DNA from: Runella sp. SP2
Lineage (GTDB): Bacteria; Bacteroidota; Bacteroidia; Cytophagales; Spirosomataceae
NCBI RefSeq assembly: GCF_003711225.1
Contig: NZ_CP031030.1
Span: 1,984,001-2,048,000, forward strand
Length of the DNA stretch: 64,000 nucleotides
Reading direction: 5' to 3'
The notes under the pieces are model-generated. The model searched no databases. It had not been told where the DNA came from and saw only the letters and a list, made by a program, of their open reading frames with translations. Shown one piece after another: positions 1 through 10,372 of the stretch (the stretch's first letter is position 1; each line of letters opens with the position of its first letter). The position numbers and the translations under genes are program-made.

Positions 1-1
1 A

Positions 2-166
2 CCAATGGCACGGATTGTCTTTGAGTACGAAATTAGGAACCAAGATGGTACTTTGTTGAATACGGGAAAAACGACACTTTTGTTTTTGAGCCGAACAACC
101 AACCGCCCAACGCGTGCTCCCAAAGAAATGATTGAGCGACTTCAAGGTTTTTACGAACCTAAATAG
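2..166 (+). CDS. acyl-CoA thioesterase, hotdog fold (C-terminal end, partial)
   Basis: The 54 residues before the stop at 164-166 continue an open frame from outside the window. They read as the end of a 4-hydroxybenzoyl-CoA/YbgC-type thioesterase: the last beta strands (ARIVFEYEIRNQDG), then a G-K-T-T-L-L-F-L strand and the R-P-x-R-A-P-K-E tail that closes many members. Such enzymes hydrolyse acyl-CoA thioesters in the cytoplasm. The catalytic part lies upstream and cannot be checked, so the substrate is unknown. A hairpin terminator follows 10 bases after the stop. Confidence 0.7.
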   Translation, partial: PMARIVFEYEIRNQDGTLLNTGKTTLLFLSRTTNRPTRAPKEMIERLQGFYEPK

Positions 167-176
167 CATTACAAAA

Positions 177-222
177 AAGTCAAGCCTCCGAATTGTTTCA
201 ACTCGGAGGCTTGACTTTTTTA
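177..222. terminator. bidirectional intrinsic terminator
   Basis: A 15-bp perfect stem (177-191 with 203-217; core CAAGCCTCCGA) has an 11-nt loop, with T's on the right and A's on the left. It separates the thioesterase (+) from the convergent aldose epimerase (-) and overlaps the epimerase stop region. Confidence 0.85.
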
Positions 223-1092
223 GTCTTTCTCAGCAATGGAAACCGACCAAGTACGTTCAAAAGTCTGGTTGCCTTCTAGGCAAATTATTCCTTCTTTTTG
301 GGTCAAATCTTGCGTAGAATCAACACTGTCAGCAATTCCGCACCAAGGCTCAATACACACAAAGTCGGCGTCTTTGGCCGCCCAAATGCCCACATAAGGA
401 AAACCACTAAAGCCAAATGTAAGTGAGTTTCTGCCTTTAACTGAGCTTAAAGTAACAGCAGTAGAGTTAAGGTGTTTAAATACCAGTGCATCTTCATAAA
501 AAAGCGACTTGTTCAAAGCCAAGTTATTCGTTGTCGAAACCAACGTAGGCTGAGTTTCAATCAGTCCGTCAGAGGACAAAGGCCAACGCCATAATTCTTC
601 TTCAGTATTAAAATTTAACGTATAGTCATTGTACGTTCTTTCTTTGTCAAAAGGTACATGAAAAGCAGGGTGGCCTCCCACTGAAAACCACAATTGATTT
701 GCGGAAGGGTTATGAACCTGATACGTAACGTTTAATTGATTTTGCACAATTTCGTAGATAAGCCTCAATTCAAATTCAAACGGATAATTGGCCAAAGTGC
801 TTTCATCTTGAGTAAGTAAAAAGGTGGCTTTATTATCAGTTTGCGCTTCGACTAAAAAGATTTTATCCCTAGCAAATCCATGCCTAGGTAGTTGATAGTC
901 AATTTTCTGGTAACGATAGGTATTGCCCTTTAAGCTTCCAACAATGGGGAATAAAACAGGCGAATGTTTGGCCCAAACTGCTTGTGCATTCCAGAGATAG
1001 TCCGATTGCGAGGGTACATGAAATAGTTGTTGCAGTTCTGCTCCTTTGGGATGAATCTGAACTTGGAGATGGGTATTTTTAAGTTGTATCAT
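220..1092 (-). CDS. aldose 1-epimerase family protein, LacX-like
   Basis: A 290-residue cytoplasmic protein of the galactose mutarotase superfamily, which interconverts alpha and beta anomers of sugars or acts on related hexose derivatives. Visible landmarks are LPRHGFARD (about 69-76), the substrate-binding histidine in VGGHPAF (H141) and the probable catalytic glutamate in FVCIEPWCGI (E248). The HGFARD form and the length point to the LacX-like branch rather than canonical GalM; LacX-type proteins have no firmly assigned physiological substrate. The ATG at 1092 fits the family N-terminus. It stands alone, convergent with the thioesterase and divergent from the glycosyltransferase. Confidence 0.85.
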   Translation of the reverse strand: MIQLKNTHLQVQIHPKGAELQQLFHVPSQSDYLWNAQAVWAKHSPVLFPIVGSLKGNTYRYQKIDYQLPRHGFARDKIFLVEAQTDNKATFLLTQDESTLANYPFEFELRLIYEIVQNQLNVTYQVHNPSANQLWFSVGGHPAFHVPFDKERTYNDYTLNFNTEEELWRWPLSSDGLIETQPTLVSTTNNLALNKSLFYEDALVFKHLNSTAVTLSSVKGRNSLTFGFSGFPYVGIWAAKDADFVCIEPWCGIADSVDSTQDLTQKEGIICLEGNQTFERTWSVSIAEKD

Positions 1093-1368
1093 TGCGCAGT
1101 TGAAGGTTTGTACAGATAAAATAATGAGGTTGAAAGTGAGCGATTTGTGAATCTGTTTGCAAAAATTGACAATAAGGCATAGAAAATCTGTGTTTGCTAG
1201 AAATAAAACTCAAAAAAGTTGGGAGAGAACTGTAAAATACATAATTTCAGACCCTTACTCATACTACAAAAACTCTATTTTAACTCTAGCCGTTTGATGG
1301 ACTCACGTGCGCGATTTCAGTTGTCGTTACTTGGCGGTAAAACCGCCCTCCTAAAAATAGGCAAAGGA

Positions 1369-2691
1369 ATGCGCATTCTTCTATTGTTGTTGGTAATTGC
1401 TGTTATCGTAACGGGTGTATTCTTCTCGCAAACACTGGGATTGTTTTTCTTTGGTTTAGGTTTTCTCAACTACATCTTGCTGTTAAGTTTTAGGGTAAGT
1501 AATAACTTTTTTCGTCGAACAAAAAAAAGCATAACAGCTTCGATGTTAGTGGAAGAGTGGCCGAAGTTTTCGATTCTAGTACCCCTAAAAAACGAAGACG
1601 AAGTAATACACGCGACGCTTCAAGCCATTGAAAATTTAGATTATCCCAGCGACCAAAAAGAGGTACTGATTGTTGTGGAAGATACTGATGTGGTTACCCA
1701 ACGTAGCTTAGCTCAAATTGATTTGCCATTTTCATTTCGGGTTATCCACATACCTGAGCTTCCTCCTTTTACCAAAGGGCGGGCATTGTTGTACGCACTT
1801 AGCGAGGCTACGGGTACGTATATCACGGTGTATGATGCCGAAAGTAGGCCAGAGCCTAGTCAATTGAAAGTGGCGGCAACTGCTCTTTTACAGGCAAAAA
1901 ATGAAACATGTTTTCAGTCGAAAATTCGTATTTCAAACGCAGGGACAAACTGGCTCACCCGAAACTTTGCGGGTGAATATTACGAGTGGTACGAGCGGCA
2001 TTTGAGTGAGTTATCGGCGCAAGGTTTACCCTTTGGACTCGGTGGGAATTCGTTTTTTGTCTCCAAAAAAGTCCTTGAGGAGGCAGGCGCTTGGGATCCT
2101 TTCAACGTGACCGAAGATGCCGACCTGAGTGTGCGACTATCAGAGAACGGAGTTAAACTACAAATCCTCGATTCTGTCACGACCGAAACCTGTCCAGATA
2201 CGCCCAAAGGTTGGATAAACCAGCGTACGCGTTGGAACAAAGGGCTGTTTATTACGCAATTAGTGCATTTGGGGCGAACGTTAATGAGTGATAGTTGGCG
2301 GGGAGAGGCATGGATAAGTTTTTGGTTGCCCATGATTTCGGCGGCATTGGTGCCTTTCTTTAATCTATATATTCCCATTTATATGACGTGGGGGAATCTT
2401 TCCCTTTGGAATGTCTATATCATGAGTGTGGCGCTTTGGGGATTATTTACGCTCAATCTAGTTTTCACCTGTGCCATAAATTACCTGACCTACCGACGCA
2501 TGGGCATTGAAGTTTCGCCGCTGCGTATTTTAAAGGATTGGTTTTTGTACTTAATTCTTCATATAGCATCGGGGGTGAAGGCGTATGCTGAGTACTTCAT
2601 TTCTCCCTTGTACTGGCACAAAACCGAACACCTTGAAGATGACAAACCAAGCCCGATACGCTCGGAAAAAGAAGTCTTCACAACGTATTGA
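1369..2691 (+). CDS. membrane-bound family 2 glycosyltransferase
   Basis: A processive-type GT-A glycosyltransferase (CESA/hyaluronan-synthase-like fold). With the ATG at 1369 the protein has 440 residues: a strong N-terminal hydrophobic stretch (MRILLLLLVIAVIVTG, second helix about 20-40), a nucleotide-binding domain with VPLKNED, the metal-binding DAE at about 156-158, the catalytic TEDADLS (about 248-254) and QRTRW (285-289), then C-terminal membrane helices. It probably transfers activated sugars at the inner membrane to build a polysaccharide or glycolipid. The frame is open further upstream to a TTG at 1219 and has another ATG at 1297. I chose 1369 because the membrane segment follows directly and the upstream residues look non-conserved; 1297 remains possible. 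Confidence 0.8.
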   Translation: MRILLLLLVIAVIVTGVFFSQTLGLFFFGLGFLNYILLLSFRVSNNFFRRTKKSITASMLVEEWPKFSILVPLKNEDEVIHATLQAIENLDYPSDQKEVLIVVEDTDVVTQRSLAQIDLPFSFRVIHIPELPPFTKGRALLYALSEATGTYITVYDAESRPEPSQLKVAATALLQAKNETCFQSKIRISNAGTNWLTRNFAGEYYEWYERHLSELSAQGLPFGLGGNSFFVSKKVLEEAGAWDPFNVTEDADLSVRLSENGVKLQILDSVTTETCPDTPKGWINQRTRWNKGLFITQLVHLGRTLMSDSWRGEAWISFWLPMISAALVPFFNLYIPIYMTWGNLSLWNVYIMSVALWGLFTLNLVFTCAINYLTYRRMGIEVSPLRILKDWFLYLILHIASGVKAYAEYFISPLYWHKTEHLEDDKPSPIRSEKEVFTTY

Positions 2692-2732
2692 ATTTTACTC
2701 TATTACCAAATTAATAAATCCCCAAATGTCAA

Positions 2733-5700
2733 ATGTCTATTTCTAAACAACGCCTTCTGTATATGCTTGTCTTGCTCTGTTGGGCAGCTGGTCAAGCGTG
2801 GTCTGCTCCCAACAAATCGCGCCGAAAGGTTTCATTAAAGGAACAAAACGGTACCTATACGCTCAAAGGAAACGAAGTCAAAGTTTCTAATAATGAGCCT
2901 TGGGCTTTGATTGCTCCCACTGCGGGCGGTACGATTGTACCCGAAACTTTCGGAGTCATTTCGGTCAAAAAAATGACGAATCCACCAGTTTTGGATGTTT
3001 ATGTGTGGTCAGGTGCTATTAGTACCGATTGGCATACGGCAGGCAACTGGCTGGTGAATAGTGCCGTGGCTACGGGTACACCAAATTTTGGTTTTTTGAT
3101 AGGTAACCATGTCCAAATTCCAGTCGTTGGAAATGGACGATATCCAGTGGTGACAGCCAACGCGGGCGCACGTTCTCTTACGATTGCCGCGGGCGCGAGT
3201 GTCACTGTGGCCAGCGGCGGAAAACTACGGGTTTCAGGGAGTGACGTCGATGGTGTTACCAACGGAGGAACATTTACCAACAATGGCACAACCGAGCTGG
3301 ATTCTGCTTTTCGTGACGGATTTATTAACCAAGCGGGAGCGTCGTTAGTAAACACTGCTACTTTTTCGGTCGCCAAGGGTACAGGAAGTCGTCTTAAAAA
3401 TTCGAGTACGATTACTAACTCAGGTACTTTCAATGTCTTTGGAGGGTTGTCGTTGGGCTTCTATAATTATTCGGGGGCTAAGTTGTTGAACACAACCTCA
3501 GCGGCCGTTTTTAACGTCGAAAGTGCCAAAAACGGCGGGGTTTCTAATGAAGGAAAAATTGACAATGCAGGTACGTTGATTGTGAAGTCTGGAGATACGG
3601 GCCCGCAGTTTATCAATGCCGATTCAGTGATAAATAGGGTAGGGGCAACGTTTGAAGTAAAAGAGCATCAAGATGGGATTTTGCTTGACAATAAAAAATA
3701 CCTGCTCAATGAAGGCACATTTAGGGTGAAGAGTGGAGGAAATAAGGGAGGGGTTTATAACCGAAATGGTGCGAAATTGCTGAATACGGCTACAGGGAGC
3801 TTTTGGATTACTGGTACCACAACAACCAATCTAAGAAATGAGGGAGTCATTGAAAATAACAATTTGTTTGAGACAAGTTATAACGCCGATAGCGCTGTCG
3901 TAAACAATGCCACAGGGAGTATCACTAATAATGGAATATGGACAGTGCAGGGGAGTCAATTTGCGATAGTCAACCAAGGAGCTATATCGCTGGGTGGTTC
4001 GGCAACCTTTGATATTTCAGCAACTGGTGGCTCGGCCATAAAGAACCTAAACACCTTTATGACCTCCACAGGTTGTACCTTAAAAATTTCATCGGCTTCT
4101 TCTTCCATTCTCAATGAACTCAATGCACTTTTTGTAAATAACTGTAGTACCTCGTTTAAATACTTAGGAGGACCGCTTATGCTTAATAAGGGGCGCTTTA
4201 CTCATTTGAATGGTTCTATTTCAGCGGAAGCGTTTACCTCTTTTATCAAAAACGAGAAGTACATGAGTATCAATGTCCCAGTAACTTTTGGAAGTTTTGG
4301 GACTACTGCCAGTGGAGCTTTTGATAATAGCGATACGCTTATCGTGGGTTCAGCTCTTGCTAGGGCATGGTTTAATACCAATTTTTTTATAAAAAATTCG
4401 GGTTACATGACGATTGATGGGGCACATAATGTGAACCAAGTAGGAAATGTAATTGAAAATTCTGGTAAGTTAATTTTGCCTAGCACATTCAGCATTAATG
4501 CTTTCTTTATTGGGTCACCAATCATTAATTCAGGTACGATTCAGAATGATGCTTCTTTGGTTTTTTCTAATTTTGGTAGCCCATTGCTAAACAATACAGG
4601 AACGTTTAATAACAACGGCCGAGTGGAAGGTGGGCGTCATCAAATTGGTATTAACAATAATGGTGGTACTATCGTCAATGCTGGAGTTATAGAAATCGAT
4701 ACTGTGGGATCAAAGGGAATTGATCAATTTGGAACAAACCCAACGTTTACCAACACCGCTACTGGAAAAATTCTCCTTGATATGATAACTACCGATGGGA
4801 TAGGTATCTCAACTGGAACTTTTACCAATAATGGCGAAATTCTCATTGCCCAAACCGATAGCTTAGCCTTCAATGGGATTAATAACGCGGCTACTTTTAT
4901 CAACAATAAATTGATTCGGATTGGCAAGGCTGGACAAAAAGGAATTTTAAATACAGGAACGTTTACCAATGCGCCCAATTCGCAAATCTTTATTACGATG
5001 GCGCTGAGGGCTGCAAGTAGTACGGCGAAAGGGATTGATAACCAAGGGACGTTTACCAATCAAACCTGTGCGACGATAGAATCAAGACCCGCTATTGTTA
5101 ATACTTCTGGTACGTTTAACAATGAGGGGGCTATTACCAAACAAGAAGATGGTTTTACGGCGGTGAGTAATATTTCTAATAATACGGGAACAATTACCAA
5201 CCAAGACTCCGATGCGTTTAATGTCGCGGGTACCAATACAACGTTTGTGTTTGCGATGACGAGTAGCAATGCAGCAATGTGTGTAGGCGAAACCCGTACC
5301 CTTACTACTTCAGCAAGTGGTGCAGTAACGTTCTCTGTAACTGGTCCAGCTACTTTATCGGGAAATACATTAACGGTTACTGGAGGGGGAGATATTACGA
5401 TTACCGCAATCTATGCGCTTAATCCTAGCTGTTCGTTTACAGTTACTCAAACCATTACGGGCAAAGCCTTGCCAAACGCAGGAACGATTTCTCCATTGTC
5501 AGTTTGTGCTGGTAATACCATAACGCTTACTTCCAATGGTTTAGGGGGTGGTAGTTGGAGCGGAAATAATAACGCAGTAGCAACCGTTAATCCTACTACG
5601 GGTCAACTTACAGGCGTAAGTGCGGGTTTTGTTCAAGTTACTTATTTGGTAAGTAATAACGGTTGTTCAACTTCTACGACAACGACAGTTCAAGTAAAAG

Positions 5701-7607
5701 CATTGCCTACGCTTACAGTAACAGGAGGGCTGGTACCTAGCAGCCGCTGTCCTGTGTTAGAGCCAGTTTCTATGTATTCAACGGTAAGCTGTGGGACTGA
5801 TAAAACAGCGATGTGGTACGATGCTCCAACGGGTGGCAGTACAGTGTTGGTGCCAAATCAGACACCTTTGGTGACAAAAGATTACTATGTAGCGTGTAAA
5901 GACGTCTTGACGGGTTGTGAAAGTGCTGAACGCGCAAAAATTACTTTTACAGCTTTACCAGTGGGAAGTACACCAACAAACGTTAGCTTAACGGCTGATG
6001 GACAAACAGTTCCAGTTGGACAATCGGCTAGTTTTTGTGATTTGGTAGGTGGAGAGATTACGTTTTCTAGCGCTTGTCCAAGTGGCCAACAGCTATTGAT
6101 TTCGGTCGATGGTGCTGAATATTCGGCAACAATTCCAACCCAAATGGTGGATGGAAACAATCACAATTATCGGGTACGTTGCCAAGCAGGGACAGGTATT
6201 GAAGCCTGTCTAGGACCAGAGTCTGGTGCTATGACGCTGAGAATTTACCCAGCCCTCCCAAAGCCAACTGCTACAATTTCACCTTTAAGTATTTGTAGCT
6301 CAAGTGCATCTGTGCCGTTTTTATCAAATGCCAGTTGCGGAAATACCGTGACAATTTGGTACAATGCAGCAACGAACCAACCTGTAAACTTACCAAGTCA
6401 AACGCCAACAACGACCTCTTCGTACTACGTTAAATGCCAAAGTGCGGGTGGGTGTATGAGTGAAGCCAGTGATGTGGTTACTTTCACTGTTTATCAAGCA
6501 GGCGTAGCTCCAGTAGTGTCAGTGATTGGCGATGATAACCTATGTGCTGGCCAAACAGCTCGTTTGACAACCAATTGCCCTGCTGGCTCAACAGTGGTTT
6601 GGAATACGAGCGTAAACGGAGCTACACTTGAAGTAAGTTCTGCCACTATCTCAACGGCGTCATACAGCGCCAAATGTGTTTTGACGGGTGGTTGTGAGAC
6701 ACCAATGAGTGCTCCTAAGGTAATCAATTGGAGGGCATTTAGTCTGACTGTCTATAACGTTGGAAGTTCACAATCGGGTGTGAAGTCGGGAGCTGTGGTT
6801 ACGAAATCGGATTGGAGTGCCAATTTTATCACACCAGATGCTGGACCAAGCCTTGAGAAAAGCACCCAAAACAACCCAACGGTTTACTACGTAGAAAATG
6901 TAAACAAAATTGCTCCTCGGTACTGGACGATAGAAGTAGAAACCTGTAATTTAGGCACTGACGGCTCAATAACGTATAATATGTCGGCGGCTCCCGAAAC
7001 GGGCGTGGTGCGTTCGTACAATACCCACGAAAACAACGCTCCTTATTTTATGTACGCCAACCGTGATGGTTTCCGTGAACTTTACGCACAAAACCACCCT
7101 GCTTATGGGTTCTATCTTGACAATGGTAGCGGCGGAAATGTCTATGATGTAGGCTTACCCAAAGGTTCATACAAACTTGGTATTCGCTACTGGGATATGA
7201 AAGGATGGGGAAGTATTTACCCTTCTACTCGTCAGGCGCAGGGAAATGTGCTTGCCTATCAGGAATTCTGGTTTAGAATCCAATCAAAAGATGGTATTGG
7301 AGTAGGTGCTGCAAGAGAAGCGGCTGAAAGCTTGGCGACAGTAGAACAAAATGAACTCGCCGAAATCGCTCCCAACCCTGTTTCACAGACGCTTTACTTG
7401 AAGGTGAAAAATGTGAAAGGTGTTTCGGTGAACTTAGATTTGATGGATATTTCTGGTCGCAAAGTGCTTGGACGCTCGTTTGTCCCTGAATCTAACCAAC
7501 ACCAAGAGGAGTTTGACGTGAGTCAAATGGTCAATGGGATGTATTTCTTACGGATCAATGCTGGCGCTAAGCAAACAACCTTGAAGGTGCTAAAAATGAG
7601 TAAGTAA
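2733..7607 (+). CDS. large secreted cell-surface protein with T9SS type A sorting domain
   Basis: A 1624-residue exported protein with signal peptide MSISKQRLLYMLVLLCWAAG..WSA. After it comes a W-S-G/N-W segment (about 90-110) typical of Bacteroidota adhesin-like proteins. About 700 residues of beta-solenoid-like imperfect repeats follow, with recurring N-x-G-T-F-T-N-N and G-x-I-x-N motifs. Next are Ig-like/BIG-type modules (about 850-960) and several Cys-containing repeats with W-Y-(D/N)-A and Y-Y-V-(A/K)-C. The end is EIAPNPVSQTLYLKVKN ... G-M-Y-F-L-R-I, the type IX secretion sorting signal. It is probably exported through T9SS and displayed on the surface or in an extracellular matrix. No catalytic motif is seen. 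It starts 41 bases after the glycosyltransferase and may be cotranscribed. Confidence 0.85.
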   Translation: MSISKQRLLYMLVLLCWAAGQAWSAPNKSRRKVSLKEQNGTYTLKGNEVKVSNNEPWALIAPTAGGTIVPETFGVISVKKMTNPPVLDVYVWSGAISTDWHTAGNWLVNSAVATGTPNFGFLIGNHVQIPVVGNGRYPVVTANAGARSLTIAAGASVTVASGGKLRVSGSDVDGVTNGGTFTNNGTTELDSAFRDGFINQAGASLVNTATFSVAKGTGSRLKNSSTITNSGTFNVFGGLSLGFYNYSGAKLLNTTSAAVFNVESAKNGGVSNEGKIDNAGTLIVKSGDTGPQFINADSVINRVGATFEVKEHQDGILLDNKKYLLNEGTFRVKSGGNKGGVYNRNGAKLLNTATGSFWITGTTTTNLRNEGVIENNNLFETSYNADSAVVNNATGSITNNGIWTVQGSQFAIVNQGAISLGGSATFDISATGGSAIKNLNTFMTSTGCTLKISSASSSILNELNALFVNNCSTSFKYLGGPLMLNKGRFTHLNGSISAEAFTSFIKNEKYMSINVPVTFGSFGTTASGAFDNSDTLIVGSALARAWFNTNFFIKNSGYMTIDGAHNVNQVGNVIENSGKLILPSTFSINAFFIGSPIINSGTIQNDASLVFSNFGSPLLNNTGTFNNNGRVEGGRHQIGINNNGGTIVNAGVIEIDTVGSKGIDQFGTNPTFTNTATGKILLDMITTDGIGISTGTFTNNGEILIAQTDSLAFNGINNAATFINNKLIRIGKAGQKGILNTGTFTNAPNSQIFITMALRAASSTAKGIDNQGTFTNQTCATIESRPAIVNTSGTFNNEGAITKQEDGFTAVSNISNNTGTITNQDSDAFNVAGTNTTFVFAMTSSNAAMCVGETRTLTTSASGAVTFSVTGPATLSGNTLTVTGGGDITITAIYALNPSCSFTVTQTITGKALPNAGTISPLSVCAGNTITLTSNGLGGGSWSGNNNAVATVNPTTGQLTGVSAGFVQVTYLVSNNGCSTSTTTTVQVKALPTLTVTGGLVPSSRCPVLEPVSMYSTVSCGTDKTAMWYDAPTGGSTVLVPNQTPLVTKDYYVACKDVLTGCESAERAKITFTALPVGSTPTNVSLTADGQTVPVGQSASFCDLVGGEITFSSACPSGQQLLISVDGAEYSATIPTQMVDGNNHNYRVRCQAGTGIEACLGPESGAMTLRIYPALPKPTATISPLSICSSSASVPFLSNASCGNTVTIWYNAATNQPVNLPSQTPTTTSSYYVKCQSAGGCMSEASDVVTFTVYQAGVAPVVSVIGDDNLCAGQTARLTTNCPAGSTVVWNTSVNGATLEVSSATISTASYSAKCVLTGGCETPMSAPKVINWRAFSLTVYNVGSSQSGVKSGAVVTKSDWSANFITPDAGPSLEKSTQNNPTVYYVENVNKIAPRYWTIEVETCNLGTDGSITYNMSAAPETGVVRSYNTHENNAPYFMYANRDGFRELYAQNHPAYGFYLDNGSGGNVYDVGLPKGSYKLGIRYWDMKGWGSIYPSTRQAQGNVLAYQEFWFRIQSKDGIGVGAAREAAESLATVEQNELAEIAPNPVSQTLYLKVKNVKGVSVNLDLMDISGRKVLGRSFVPESNQHQEEFDVSQMVNGMYFLRINAGAKQTTLKVLKMSK

Positions 7608-7628
7608 TATTGGTCGCTCTGCTATAAT

Positions 7629-7665
7629 AAAACCCCGTTTAACCTTAAAGTTAAACGGGGTTTTT
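7629..7665. terminator. bidirectional intrinsic terminator
   Basis: Perfect 15-bp stem AAAACCCCGTTTAAC (7629-7643) with its complement (7650-7664) and a 6-nt loop. T's follow on the plus side and A's precede, so it can end both the surface-protein gene (+) and pbp1a (-). Confidence 0.9.
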
Positions 7666-7695
7666 GCATTATTGGATATTATCTGAGGTCGATTA

Positions 7696-10293
7696 TCAAC
7701 GAGAATTTGTCGTGTCCACGGGCACTTGAGGATCGTGATCACTATCATCAAATGTGGGTAGCATATCCAACGTATCATTCACCACGCTAGTCGAGTCAGC
7801 AATGGTTTCAATCGGGGAAGATGGTGCACAATCACGGTAACTTTTCAGGATGGCGATGGTTGGTTTGGGGAATGGTCCACGAACATAGCCAATATTAGGG
7901 TCATCATAGACTTTTTCTAAAAACCGTCCCACTAACGGAAGGGCTGTTTTGGCTCCTTCGCCCAGGTTCGTACTGCGGAAGTGGATGCTTCGGTCGTCGC
8001 CGCCTACCCATGCGCCTACCACAAGGTCTTTGGTGACACCCATAAACCAGCCATCAGAGTTGTTGGAAGTGGTTCCTGTTTTACCACCGATTTCAAATCC
8101 TTTTTTGAATAAACTACCGAAAGTCCACATATTTTGGGAAGTGCCCCCTGGTTCTTCAATACCGCCTTTGAGCATGTGAACCATCAAAAATGCCGATTCT
8201 TCGCTGATAACTTGCTTACTTTTCGGGGCAAAACTTGCAATTTCACTGCCATTGGAATCTAAAATACGAGCCACCACGATAGGGTCTGTATGTTTGCCGT
8301 GATTAGGAAAAACGCTGTAGGCAGTTACCATGTCGAAAAGTGAAACGTCAAAAGGGCCAAGTCCAATAGAAGCCACGGGCTTTAGTGCGGTGGTTATTCC
8401 TAGTTTTTGGGCATATTTAACAACGGCCTGTGCCCCAATTCGATTGGTCAAATGCGCAGTAACGGAGTTAATGGAGCGAGCCAATGCCCTACGAAGCGTC
8501 AGTTCTTGGTAAGTAAAACCACCCGTAGAGTTTTTGGGGCGCCAAATGCGGGTCGTGTCTTTACCTTTGACTTTCTCCCGAACTTCAATCTCAAACGGTT
8601 CGTCTTTCATTTTATCACAAGGAGAAAGATTAAAGGCCGAGCTGTCGATGGCAGCGCAGTAAACAAACGGTTTGAAAGTTGAACCTGGTTGGCGTTTCCC
8701 TTGCTGAACGGCATCGTACTTGAAAAATTTGTAATTTAAACCTCCCACCCAGGCTTTTACTTGACCTGTGTAAGGATCCATGGCCATCATGCCCGCCCGT
8801 AAAATGCGTTTGTAGTAATTGAGCGAATCTATCGAGCTCATCACGACCTTTTTATCCCGTCCTGTTTTCCAATCATAAATGGTCATGGTATCTTTTTTAT
8901 TCATATAATACCAGATGGAATCCTGACGGACGGTCGAGTCTAATTTGGCAAAACGTTTGGAAAGGGCTTTGTAACGATCAGTACGCTTGGCTACATCCGT
9001 GAGGAAGTTGGGGATTTCTACCCCTTTTTCGTCGCGCCAAGGATTTTGGTTTAACCAGTGATTTTCAAACGTTTGTTGGAGCATTTTCATCCGTTCAAAC
9101 GTAGCTTCCACGGCGTATTTCTGCATCCGTGAGTCTATCGTGGTGTAGATTTTAAGGCCATCTTTATAAGGGTCGTAGTCGTTTTCTTCCCCCCATTTTT
9201 CCATAAAATCTTCCACACTTCCGTTGAAATACTGATAAATCGCGTATTCGTTATTTTCGTCGTTAAAGCGCTCAGGAGTAAGTTTGAGGTCAATCGGCGA
9301 TTTAGACAAGGAATCCACCGTGGCCTGTTTTAAGTACCCGTATTTCACCATCTGATTCATCACTGTATTCCGACGAATAAGAGAACGATCATAGTTTTTA
9401 ACGGGGTTGTAAAGGGTTGTTCCTTTTTGAAGCCCCACCAACACAGCAGCCTCTTGAATAGTCAGGTTGTATGGCCCTTTATCGAAATAAAAACGAGCGG
9501 CTGTTTTAATTCCGTAGGTATTGTTTCCGTAGTCAACGGTGTTAAAGTACATCGTCAAAATTTCCTCTTTGGAAAAATTTCGTTCGAGCCGAATGGCCGT
9601 CAACCACTCTTTAGTTTTGTACAATACCGTTCTAATCAGAGGAATATTGCCAAGTAACCCCCGTGCTGACTTACGGCGCGTGCGAAAAAGCTTTTTGGCC
9701 AACTGTTGGGTAATGGTACTACCGCCTCCGCGTTCTCCGCCTTTTAAAATCCCGACGGCAACCCCAAAAAGTGCGCGGGAGTCAATGCCCGAGTGCTCAT
9801 AAAAACGAGCATCTTCTGTCGCAATGAGTGCCTTAACAAGGTAAGGGGACAAACTATCGAAATCTACGGGAGTCCGATTTTCGGTATATAATTTCCCGAT
9901 AAGTTTCCCGTCTGCCGAATAAATCTCCGAAGCCTGCGCTACTTTTGGGTTTTGTAGTTCTTCGACACTCGGCATACTTCCGCAGAGCCATAAGAAGTTT
10001 GTTTCTACACAAAAAATGTAAAAAACAAAAGCGCCTAATCCGTAAATAAATGTTTTCCAGGCGGTTACGACGGGTTTGTAGTAGGGTGAATTAACGTCAA
10101 CGCGTGCGTAGTAGTAATCCCAGAGTCGTTTTGTAAGCTGTTGGTATTGGTTGGTCCATTCGTTGAGACGATCGAGTCCCACGATTTTGGCGAGCAGTTG
10201 GTACAGCAAAGCTCCGAGCCATTTTCCGAATTTTCGAAAAGGTGTGGTGATTTTCTGCCAAAGTGCTCCTATTTTCTCCAAAAAATCCTGCAT
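7696..10293 (-). CDS. penicillin-binding protein 1A, bifunctional transglycosylase/transpeptidase
   Basis: A class A PBP of 865 residues that polymerises lipid II and crosslinks peptidoglycan in the periplasm. It has one N-terminal membrane helix (about 80-104). A GT51 domain follows with the catalytic glutamate in ATEDARFYEH (E160), GGGSTITQQLAK (189-200) and ERNFSKEEILTMYFN. The transpeptidase domain carries all three active-site motifs: STFK (S538), SIN (607-609) and KTGT (738-741). The acidic C-terminus is typical of Bacteroidota. It lies 79 bases downstream of the transglutaminase gene on the same strand, so it may be the last gene of that run. Confidence 0.95.
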   Translation of the reverse strand: MQDFLEKIGALWQKITTPFRKFGKWLGALLYQLLAKIVGLDRLNEWTNQYQQLTKRLWDYYYARVDVNSPYYKPVVTAWKTFIYGLGAFVFYIFCVETNFLWLCGSMPSVEELQNPKVAQASEIYSADGKLIGKLYTENRTPVDFDSLSPYLVKALIATEDARFYEHSGIDSRALFGVAVGILKGGERGGGSTITQQLAKKLFRTRRKSARGLLGNIPLIRTVLYKTKEWLTAIRLERNFSKEEILTMYFNTVDYGNNTYGIKTAARFYFDKGPYNLTIQEAAVLVGLQKGTTLYNPVKNYDRSLIRRNTVMNQMVKYGYLKQATVDSLSKSPIDLKLTPERFNDENNEYAIYQYFNGSVEDFMEKWGEENDYDPYKDGLKIYTTIDSRMQKYAVEATFERMKMLQQTFENHWLNQNPWRDEKGVEIPNFLTDVAKRTDRYKALSKRFAKLDSTVRQDSIWYYMNKKDTMTIYDWKTGRDKKVVMSSIDSLNYYKRILRAGMMAMDPYTGQVKAWVGGLNYKFFKYDAVQQGKRQPGSTFKPFVYCAAIDSSAFNLSPCDKMKDEPFEIEVREKVKGKDTTRIWRPKNSTGGFTYQELTLRRALARSINSVTAHLTNRIGAQAVVKYAQKLGITTALKPVASIGLGPFDVSLFDMVTAYSVFPNHGKHTDPIVVARILDSNGSEIASFAPKSKQVISEESAFLMVHMLKGGIEEPGGTSQNMWTFGSLFKKGFEIGGKTGTTSNNSDGWFMGVTKDLVVGAWVGGDDRSIHFRSTNLGEGAKTALPLVGRFLEKVYDDPNIGYVRGPFPKPTIAILKSYRDCAPSSPIETIADSTSVVNDTLDMLPTFDDSDHDPQVPVDTTNSR

Positions 10294-10372
10294 ATCTGAT
10301 ATTCTGAATGAGTTTTGGGGTCAAAGATAGGGTTATTGGGATAAATCAAAAAATGATGTTTGACCCAATTAT

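Noticed and set aside
1219-1368. Upstream extension of the glycosyltransferase from a TTG
   Set aside because: The residues look unconserved and precede the natural membrane-helix start; the ATG at 1369 is more plausible.
3240-5260. DNA tandem repeat array in the surface-protein gene
   Set aside because: The repeated NNGTFTN-type motifs are protein-level imperfect repeats; the DNA copies are too diverged to be a distinct repeat element.
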